Assembly: GCA_964383905.1 (NCBI GenBank)
Contig: CAYLJO010000335.1
Coordinates: 1-5,264 of the forward strand
DNA: 5,264 bases
Reading direction: 5' to 3'
Source: CAYLJO01 sp964383905
GTDB lineage: Bacteria > Acidobacteriota > Blastocatellia > Pyrinomonadales > Pyrinomonadaceae
Positions 1-4,018 of the stretch are shown here, piece by piece; positions within the stretch are counted from its first letter, which is position 1, and every line of letters starts with the position of its first letter. The position numbers and the translations under genes are program-made. The notes under the pieces were generated by a model. That model was not told the DNA's origin and did not search any database. It saw only the letters and a program-made list of their open reading frames with translations.

Positions 1-3
1 ATG

Positions 4-39
4 ACCCTTGATCATTATCGGACCCTTGTTCGTTATCCG
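4..39. repeat. Imperfect 18-bp tandem repeat, possible insertion-sequence end
   Basis: Two adjacent 18-base units, 4-21 and 22-39, agree at 15 of 18 positions. Both begin ACCCTTG and both contain the core TTATC. Short repeated units carrying TTATCC-like cores occur at the tips of some IS21-family elements, so this could be the end of an element lying mostly left of the window. That assignment is from memory of family style and no transposase is visible here. The repeat overlaps the 3' end of the minus-strand peptidase-like fragment, which would fit an insertion that cut that gene. Confidence 0.4.
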
Positions 40-242
40 ACGCATGATTCTGGACACCGTAGACTGTATGTCCTGGATGAGTTATTATGACAAGGCACTA
101 AATCAATGTCGTTTCTCATCTGCTCCGATTTGGAGAGAATAATAGGGCGGTCCTCATTGCCAGCCCTCAATGAGGGCAGTGCGGTAAGGAATGCGGTGAG
201 TAGTAAGACACTTACGACACCTAACCGCATGAGTGAAACCAT
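33..242 (-). pseudogene. Secreted protein N-terminal fragment, possibly M28-family peptidase
   Basis: This minus-strand reading frame of 69 codons starts at ATG 242-240. A purine-rich GAGAGA tract (complement of the CT repeat at 250-261) precedes the start at ribosome-binding distance. The first ~27 residues look like a signal peptide: MVSLMR, a hydrophobic run VVSVLLLTAFLTAL, then a small-residue cleavage region near LRAG. The following stretch, with SEQMRNDIDLVPCHNN, resembles the region just after the signal peptide in secreted M28-type peptidases of Acidobacteria. After about nucleotide 85 the similarity ends, and a stop follows near the tandem repeat at 4-39. No zinc-binding residues are present because the catalytic domain is missing. 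I read it as the 5' remnant of an exported hydrolase gene cut by a rearrangement. The signal peptide is visible, but the family is a low-confidence guess. Confidence 0.35.
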
Positions 243-346
243 GTTTTAGCTCTCTCTCTCTGGTCATAGCAGCCTAAATGTTATCCCATCCTGACTTATA
301 CTTTCTTACAAGATTTAGTGTGTCCCTTCGGGACGCTGGCTTGATA

Positions 347-622
347 TCATGCCTGAGTCGTCAAGCCGTTGCACCACAGGTGGGGCGCCTCCTTTGATTG
401 ATCTCGGGGGCATAAGCCTGGACGAGAGCGGAAGATCGTCGGATGATCAACCGGAAGGCCACGCTCACGCATCATCTCTTCCAGGTCGCGGGCGAGAGAG
501 CTGGTATCTGCCATACCAGTGGACGCATGAGTAAGATGATGTCCGCCTCGCGAGTGGCGCCACTTAAAAGGGGATGATTGACGCTTCAAGAGTCCGACCT
601 CATCACGGGTATGGAAGAGCAC
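347..622 (-). pseudogene. IS6-family transposase, N-terminal remnant with frameshifts
   Basis: On the minus strand this region encodes the N-terminal part of an IS6-family DDE transposase, broken by several frameshifts. In order, the recognisable pieces are FKWRH (about 568-554), then READIILL in a second frame, CVHWYGRYQLS in a third, RDLEEMMRERGLPVDH and PTIFR back in the first frame (490-428), and finally VQAYAPEINQRRRP in another frame before a stop. Together they match the family's order: KWRHF, then the IILLCVRWY helix, then YRDLEEMM..RG..VDHTTI, then WVQ.YAPE. The DDE catalytic core that should follow is absent, so the copy cannot transpose. Intact members are roughly 230 residues; here at most the first third survives. 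The copy lies next to another dead transposase, which suggests an old insertion hot spot. Confidence 0.8.
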
Positions 623-677
623 GAGCGGTGGATTATACTCGTGAACCTATTTTTTGATGTTATGAAGCAGGCGCCTC

Positions 678-708
678 CTGCCGTGAACCTTTGCTAAACT
701 CACGGCGG
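678..708 (+). other. Stem-loop upstream of the IS110 fragment
   Basis: Bases 678-686 pair with 700-708 in a 9-bp stem with one G-T wobble, closing a 13-base loop (687-699). The hairpin ends 28 bases before the transposase ATG, in the stretch that would be the non-coding left end of an IS110 element. In IS110-group elements that end encodes the structured bridge RNA which guides donor and target choice, so this may be a relic of it. The structure is seen; the bridge-RNA reading is inference. Confidence 0.35.
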
Positions 709-736
709 ACTTGAGATCGCATAAAGGAAGCGCCCA

Positions 737-916
737 ATGACAGTATACTGCGGAGTCGACTTTCATGCTCGTTTACAAACGGTTAGTTTCATCGATACAG
801 CAGATGGGGAGATCCATCAATACGATCTCCATCACCAACGTGACGACATCTGTGCCTTTTATTCACGATTGGTGTTCGTCAACCTCAAGGAGGAACAGAT
901 GTCGTCACGTTGGTAA
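737..916 (+). pseudogene. IS110-family transposase, truncated N-terminus
   Basis: The frame runs 59 codons from ATG 737 to TAA 914-916, with an AGGAAG ribosome-binding sequence at 725-730, six bases before the ATG. The first ~45 residues carry the start of an IS110-type RuvC-like DEDD transposase: MTVYCGVDFHARLQTV, with the first catalytic aspartate at residue 8, then DTADGEIHQYDLHHQRDD and AFYSRL. Intact proteins are about 300-400 residues, so the remaining catalytic residues and the C-terminal serine domain are gone. After about residue 45 the protein stops resembling the family, and the last codons lie in an inverted copy of the gene's own bases 834-857. I infer truncation through an inverted-duplication event. 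It is inactive. It lies about 100 bases from the attC site on the same side as that site's recombination end. Confidence 0.85.
834..914. repeat. 24-bp inverted repeat inside the IS110 fragment
   Basis: Bases 834-853 (ACCAACGTGACGACATCTGT) are the exact reverse complement of 895-914. With one mismatch (854/894) the arms extend to 834-857 and 891-914, separated by a 33-base loop. The left arm encodes the native HQRDDI stretch of the transposase. The right arm therefore appears to be a secondary inverted copy and supplies the premature stop codon. No IS110 terminal repeat is expected here. Confidence 0.9.
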
Positions 917-1017
917 GCAATAGAGGCCAAAGCAAATCAGGAATAGCCCTCCAAAGAATTCGCTGATCATAACGGGGCAGAAAACTGACGGACTATTGGC
1001 GATGTGAATATGTAAGC

Positions 1018-1125
1018 GCCTAACGCCGGACTTCAGCCGCCGCCGGCCGCCAACAGACAACGCGGAAAGCACCAACAGACGTTGGTGAAAAGCAAGCGGC
1101 GGGCGGTTGGAAGGACTTGTTAGGC
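1018..1125 (-). other. attC: Integron attC recombination site (59-base element)
   Basis: The 108-bp site has the two terminal 7-mers of an attC. Read on the minus strand, GCCTAAC (1125-1119) is the R'' box (RYYYAAC) and GTTAGGC (1024-1018) is the R' core (GTTRRRY). Inside, CTTCAGCCGCC (1031-1041) pairs with 1102-1113 apart from one bulged base, G1109. The stem continues at 1042-1045 / 1097-1100 after a second bulge, G1101. Both extrahelical bases are on the R''/L'' arm of the minus orientation, seven bases apart, as in well-known sites such as that of aadA1. The minus-strand 3' end, GGCTGAAGTCCGGCGTTAGG, follows the classic consensus ending in GCGTTAG. The variable terminal part contains a smaller perfect hairpin, CACCAAC/GTTGGTG (1070-1087). 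Cassette integrase IntI acts on the folded bottom strand of such sites. The neighbouring minus-strand amidohydrolase fragment stops nine bases before it, the usual gene-then-attC order. No integrase is in the window. Confidence 0.85.
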
Positions 1126-1134
1126 AGAAGACGC

Positions 1135-1296
1135 TCATTGAATTCCAACATAGATTTTTCCGTCCTTCATTACAAACTTCACCCGCTCAATGGCGCTGAA
1201 ATCTTTAACAGGGTCGCCGTCCACTGCAACCAAGTCAGCAAAAGCACCGGGCTTGATGACTCCCAACCGCTGCTCTCCGATCAGACGCCCGGCGAA
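1135..1296 (-). pseudogene. Amidohydrolase (imidazolonepropionase-like), C-terminal fragment
   Basis: On the minus strand 53 codons end at TGA 1137-1135. They encode the C-terminal end of a metal-dependent amidohydrolase of the imidazolonepropionase / prolidase-like superfamily. The diagnostic segment is LGVIKPGAFADLVAVDGD followed by PVKDFSAIERVKFVMKDGK. This is the returning small beta-sandwich strand, where these enzymes have LG.i..Gk.ADlv...gdP......i..V..V...G. The TIM-barrel with the metal ligands is missing upstream. Intact enzymes are around 400 residues or more. Similarity starts at about base 1296, where the sequence changes to unrelated plus-strand material. The stop codon lies nine bases from the attC site in the same orientation, so the gene was probably the body of an integron cassette. 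The substrate cannot be inferred from this fragment. Confidence 0.8.
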
Positions 1297-1429
1297 GGAG
1301 CAACATCGTCTGGCCTGGCTGGCTGGGGTGACGGACGGGTCAGGGATGGCGGATCAGATGCTCGTGGATGTGCGCAAGTCTTTGAAAGGGATAGCCATAG
1401 GGCGAAGGAACAGACTTGCGAGTGTGGCA

Positions 1430-1618
1430 CGCAGAGTATTGGAAGAGATCTGGCGTCACGCCTGGGGTGAGAGCACACCACTCAAGGTCGAGAGCCTGTA
1501 CGTGCATGTCTCCCGCATACGCAAGCTGATCGAGTCCTCCGGCGTCCGCATCGAGTCGATGATCAGGGTTGGCTATGGGCTCATGCCCGCCGCCAGTCAG
1601 GACGAGGCGGGAGGGTAG
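1430..1618 (+). pseudogene. OmpR-type response regulator, C-terminal DNA-binding fragment
   Basis: The last ~62 codons of a plus-strand frame ending at TAG 1616-1618 match the end of an OmpR/PhoB winged-helix domain. The pieces are RVLEEIWRHAWGE (end of the helix before the recognition helix), VESLYVHVSRIRKLIE (the recognition helix, compare VDVHISRLRKKLE), and IESMIRVGYGL (the wing, compare IRTVRGVGYRL). A tail of about ten residues (MPAASQDEAGG) follows. The frame is open further left, to 1190, but there it runs antisense to the amidohydrolase fragment and shows no receiver domain. The N-terminal half is therefore missing. In the cell such a protein would be the DNA-binding output of a two-component system, but this remnant has no phosphorylation site. 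A start of translation cannot be assigned. Confidence 0.7.
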
Positions 1619-1659
1619 CGGCTGATTTCAGAGAGCCGAAGGCCGATGACTCGATTCCT

Positions 1660-1749
1660 ATGGCGAAACCCATGCTGATCGTCGAGGACGACCCGGACAT
1701 CGCGACGGTGACTGCCGAAGGCTGTGTGGAGAGACTCAAAATGGCTTGA
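1660..1749 (+). pseudogene. Response-regulator receiver domain, N-terminal stub
   Basis: Twenty-nine codons run from ATG 1660 to TGA 1747-1749. The start, MAKPMLIVEDDPDIA, is the standard first beta-strand and acidic pair of a CheY-like receiver; E9, D10 and D11 are the magnesium-binding acidic cluster. After TVTAEGCVERLKMA the frame stops, so the phospho-accepting aspartate (normally near residue 52) and everything beyond it are lost. The stub lies 41 bases after the stop of a response-regulator C-terminus, so a regulator's tail precedes a regulator's head. No convincing ribosome-binding sequence is visible. It may come from the same gene as the preceding fragment after a rearrangement, or from a second regulator. 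Confidence 0.7.
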
Positions 1750-2029
1750 AAATCGCCGGGTATGACTCTGTTACTTCATACTTTCCGCAACGGAGAACAT
1801 TTCATTCTCATCTGGACGCGGCTCGTAAAGTTGCTATAAGATATGGGATTGGATTAGGATCCTAATCCGACGTCAACGCCCGTCAGCTTCTGTGTTTACA
1901 TTGAAGGACTCCTTTTAGCGGAAACATTGCAGCATCAGAAGTACGCCGGTTGATAAACACATAAGCAGGCGGGATAGCAAAGTAATCACCTCGTCGGAGC
2001 AATCTTCATCGATCCTTTGTTGCCGACCA
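1750..2029. other. Intergenic region before the efflux locus
   Basis: No coding fragment with recognisable similarity was found in either strand here. It contains the possible promoter and palindrome at 1835-1868. It is otherwise a leader of about 160 bases, lower in GC than the genes that follow. The right part (1915-2029) shows only short open frames without ribosome-binding sites. Confidence 0.5.
1835..1868 (+). promoter_or_regulatory. Possible -10 box followed by an 18-bp perfect palindrome (operator candidate)
   Basis: Bases 1851-1868, GGATTAGGATCCTAATCC, are an exact palindrome with no central spacer. The hexamer TATAAG (1835-1840) lies just upstream and could be a -10 element, although no good -35 box is present at the right distance. 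If transcription starts near 1847, the palindrome would cover the early transcribed region, a common position for a dimeric repressor such as a MarR- or TetR-type protein. It precedes the metal-efflux locus, so control of that locus is plausible. The palindrome is a direct observation; the promoter and regulator are inference. Confidence 0.4.
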
Positions 2030-2710
2030 ATGCAGGCGCGGATTTGGTTAAAAAGTATTGCCGTCACGGCGCTCATGGCGCTGTTACTGGCGCCCTGCCT
2101 ATTCATTGCGCAGGCGTCATCGCGGCATATACCACCAAATTCGACACACCCGACAGGACTCGCGTTACCACCCTGTTCGCTCTCCCTCTATACTGATTTC
2201 GACGGAGACCACCAGCCGGACAAAGCGGAGCTTTTCTCAGGCGGCTTCGGAAAGATCATCGAGATCAGCTTCGGCAACTCCCGCCGCAGCCACGTCTACT
2301 TTGACCCGGGCGCCGCTGATCGAGGCGAACTGCTCACAGCGGATATTAACCACGACAGCCATCCTGACCTGATCTGGGTCTCGGAAGCGCGTTCACGGAA
2401 GCCGCTTGTTTGGCTCGGGGACGGCCAGGGGAATTTCGCGGTATCCGGGGAGGGTGATTCGTTCCAGGCTGAGATCAATGCCCTGTTGGGTAGGGATGAT
2501 GAGACCGGCTCACAGTTTGGGAGGGGGAACAACTCCCCCCACCATGCTCTGGCCCCGCCCGTCTCGAAGGATCTGGCGCTCGTCTCGACCGACCGTCCCG
2601 AACCCGAAGAAAAGACCCGAATCTTCCTCATCACGGCTGACCCGTGCGGGGAACTTGCGGTCTACCTCGCGCACCTTCACGAGCGGGGCCCCCCGCCAAG
2701 CCTTTTCTAA
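2030..2710 (+). CDS. Secreted VCBS/FG-GAP-repeat-like protein
   Basis: The predicted product of 226 residues starts at ATG 2030. It begins with a clear signal peptide: charged MQARIWLK, hydrophobic SIAVTALMALLLAPCLFI, and a likely cleavage after AQA at residue 29. The mature part has two calcium-loop-like motifs of the VCBS/FG-GAP kind, DFDGDHQPD (56-64) and DINHDSHPD (105-113). The second is followed by LIWVS and LVWLGDGQGNF (126-136), the characteristic strand and loop of a propeller blade. Only about two blades are present, far fewer than the seven of a full propeller, so it may work as a small accessory or need a partner. The C-terminus (after ~150) is polar and unassigned. No good Shine-Dalgarno sequence precedes the ATG, so the exact start is uncertain. 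A run of six Cs near 2691 lies just before the stop and could hide a frameshift in the last few codons. It is the first gene of the efflux locus. Its function is unknown; an exported or periplasmic role in metal handling is only a guess from context. Confidence 0.75.
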   Translation: MQARIWLKSIAVTALMALLLAPCLFIAQASSRHIPPNSTHPTGLALPPCSLSLYTDFDGDHQPDKAELFSGGFGKIIEISFGNSRRSHVYFDPGAADRGELLTADINHDSHPDLIWVSEARSRKPLVWLGDGQGNFAVSGEGDSFQAEINALLGRDDETGSQFGRGNNSPHHALAPPVSKDLALVSTDRPEPEEKTRIFLITADPCGELAVYLAHLHERGPPPSLF

Positions 2711-2793
2711 GAACCACACACAACCTAATGATCATAACTCCGGGCGCTAGACGCCAGGGGTTGAGCAGGATTCGTGCTTGCGTGCTCGAGCCT

Positions 2794-2827
2794 ATTGTCG
2801 TGTTCTCATTCTTGAGAACACGACAAT
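2794..2827. other. Perfect 15-bp hairpin in the gap after the VCBS gene
   Basis: ATTGTCGTGTTCTCA (2794-2808) is the exact reverse complement of 2813-2827, with a 4-base loop TTCT. There is no T-tract on either side, so it does not look like a standard rho-independent terminator. The rest of the gap, about 2711-2935, contains no gene I can recognise. Options are a processing or attenuation hairpin between VCBS and pump genes, a symmetric protein site (GTTCTC/GAGAAC half-sites), or a small repeat element. All of these are inference. Confidence 0.6.
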
Positions 2828-2935
2828 CTATGTGCTCCGTAATCCGGGAGGCCGATCAAGCACCGTCACCGCAGGGTCTGCCGAGCCCTTATCCGTCGCC
2901 GCAGGACAACCAGACGACAAAGACCAGCCAGTCTT

Positions 2936-3088
2936 TACCTGCAGTCGCCCGGTCACTACGTCAAGCGTCCTGTGGAAACGGGGGCCGAGACGGAAGGTGC
3001 AGTAATCATCCGTTCCGGGCTTACGGAAGGCGAGCGGGTGGTTGTCCGCGGCGGCCTTCTCATCTCCCGGCGTGAGCGACCCTGCTGA
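2936..3088 (+). pseudogene. RND efflux periplasmic adaptor (HlyD/CusB-type), C-terminal remnant
   Basis: The last 49-50 codons before TGA 3086-3088 encode the C-terminal membrane-proximal domain of an RND membrane-fusion protein. The pieces are LQSPGHYVKRPVETGAE, then AVIIRSGLTEGERVVVRGGLL and a short tail ISRRERPC. This is the usual ending of metal-efflux adaptors (..F..R.V..G.....v.I.sGL..GE.VV..G..LL). Upstream of about 2936 the similarity continues only in another frame (QPDDKDQPVF, about 2905-2935), so a one-base frameshift separates the two parts. Nothing resembling the lipoyl, hairpin or beta-barrel domains is found before that. Intact adaptors are about 350-450 residues. Such a protein bridges the inner-membrane pump and a TolC-type channel. 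Its position directly before the deacylase and pump genes is where the adaptor gene belongs, so the locus seems to have lost most of it by deletion. Confidence 0.75.
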
Positions 3089-3160
3089 GTGAGAACAAAT
3101 TCTCGCGCCACGGGTCGGATCCGGTGTCGAGGCATAACCACAATTCAAGAGATACTATCG

Positions 3161-3916
3161 ATGCAAAAACGAGAGTCACAAAACCGCCCTTACCTTCCCC
3201 TGCTCCCCGGGCTCTTTCGGGTGGCTCTGATACTGATCATTGCCACGACGAGCCCTCTCGTTGTTTTTACTCAGGCGACAGGCGGCCGACCCACTTTAGC
3301 TGACCGAGCCGGGACTCAGGTGACAGGCCCCGCCACCACTTTGGCGATCGAGAAGGGGATGAATGAGTTCGGGCTGTGGGGCGGCAGTTCGCTCGATTCG
3401 CCGGCCTTGATCGGAGGCGCCAAGGGGCGCAAGCTCCCCTTGTTAATAGCCTTAAGATACGGGCGAGTCTTCGCCGCCGGCAAGCGGGTCGCCGTCGAAT
3501 ACACATTCGATATTGTTCCGGCCGCGGTCGTCTCTCAGCCCGAGTCGGATCCTACCCTTTCCTCTCCGACGGCGAACCTGACAACCAATCTTCAAACGAC
3601 CCGCCGCCGGTATGGTTATGGGGCAGGAGTCTTCCCCGTCGGTTTCAAGATCCTCTTGAGGAGACAGAGCCGGGTGAAACCGTTCGCGGGGATCAGTAGC
3701 GGGCCCCTCTACTTTAATAGACGGGTGCCGCGCCCTGACGCGGCGCGATTCAATTTCCTATCCAACGTCAACGCCGGCGTGCAAATCTTCACCGATGCGG
3801 GGCGAGCGATCACCATCGGGTATGAGATCGGCCACCTTTCCAATGCCGGTATCTCGAGGGTCAACCCCGGCTTTAACATGAACTTCTTCTTTTTCGGCAT
3901 TGCGATGTTCAAGTGA
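3161..3916 (+). CDS. PagL-like lipid A 3-O-deacylase / acyloxyacyl hydrolase
   Basis: The product has 251 residues from ATG 3161, preceded by AAGAGA (3147-3152) eight bases upstream. The frame is open back to GTG 3089, but that longer form would put a polar stretch before the signal peptide. A signal sequence is visible: MQKRESQNR, then a hydrophobic run around residues 18-37 (VALILIIATTSPLVVF), with likely cleavage near residue 39. The mature part looks like an eight-stranded outer-membrane barrel ending in FFFFGIAMF with a terminal aromatic-rich strand. The signature is YEIGHLSNAGISRVNPGFN, matching the PagL motif with catalytic His and Ser (H225, S227). Family members remove an acyl chain from the 3-position of lipid A in the outer membrane. 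Counted without gaps, the third PagL catalytic residue (Glu140) would fall on N239, so the chemistry may differ or the Glu may lie elsewhere. It sits 72 bases after the adaptor remnant and 102 before the pump gene, probably in one transcript. Confidence 0.8.
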   Translation: MQKRESQNRPYLPLLPGLFRVALILIIATTSPLVVFTQATGGRPTLADRAGTQVTGPATTLAIEKGMNEFGLWGGSSLDSPALIGGAKGRKLPLLIALRYGRVFAAGKRVAVEYTFDIVPAAVVSQPESDPTLSSPTANLTTNLQTTRRRYGYGAGVFPVGFKILLRRQSRVKPFAGISSGPLYFNRRVPRPDAARFNFLSNVNAGVQIFTDAGRAITIGYEIGHLSNAGISRVNPGFNMNFFFFGIAMFK

Positions 3917-3962
3917 GGATTTCGGCGGCCTGTATTTCTGCAGGCGCGCAGGTTCTGGGCGG

Positions 3963-3996
3963 GTGCCCTGGCGGCCGCACGCGTGTTAGAGGGCAC
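3963..3996 (+). other. Stem-loop between deacylase and pump genes
   Basis: GTGCCCT (3963-3969) pairs exactly with AGGGCAC (3990-3996) around a 20-base GC-rich loop. The structure ends nine bases before the pump gene's ribosome-binding sequence. It lacks a T-tract, so it is not a convincing terminator, and might at most modulate expression of the pump. It may also be chance in GC-rich DNA. Confidence 0.25.
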
Positions 3997-4018
3997 ACCT
4001 ACTGGAAAGGAGCTAAAG

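Noticed and set aside
250..261. CT dinucleotide repeat
   Set aside because: Only six units; it is better explained as the ribosome-binding tract of the minus-strand fragment.
320..336. Small hairpin around GTCCCTTCGGGAC
   Set aside because: It has only a 7-bp stem including one wobble and no T-tract; it is too short to call a terminator.
640..690. Direct repeat CGTGAACCT at 640-648 and 682-690
   Set aside because: Nine bases repeated 42 apart could be a target duplication, but no element ends fit between the copies and chance is possible.
905..1138. Minus-strand open frame of 77 codons
   Set aside because: It spans the attC site and its hairpins and resembles no protein family.
1117..1470. 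Plus-strand open frame of 117 codons
   Set aside because: It runs antisense to the amidohydrolase fragment and out of frame with the response-regulator piece; no domain is visible.
2296..2634. Minus-strand open frame of 112 codons
   Set aside because: It is a shadow of the VCBS-like gene, whose signal peptide and repeat motifs decide the strand.
3089..3160. GTG start at 3089 for the deacylase
   Set aside because: It would add 24 polar residues ahead of the signal peptide; ATG 3161 has a better-placed purine-rich site.
3971..3984. Adjacent NotI and MluI recognition sequences, suggestive of a vector linker
   Set aside because: Both are GC-rich palindromes expected in such DNA, and the flanks are natural operon sequence.
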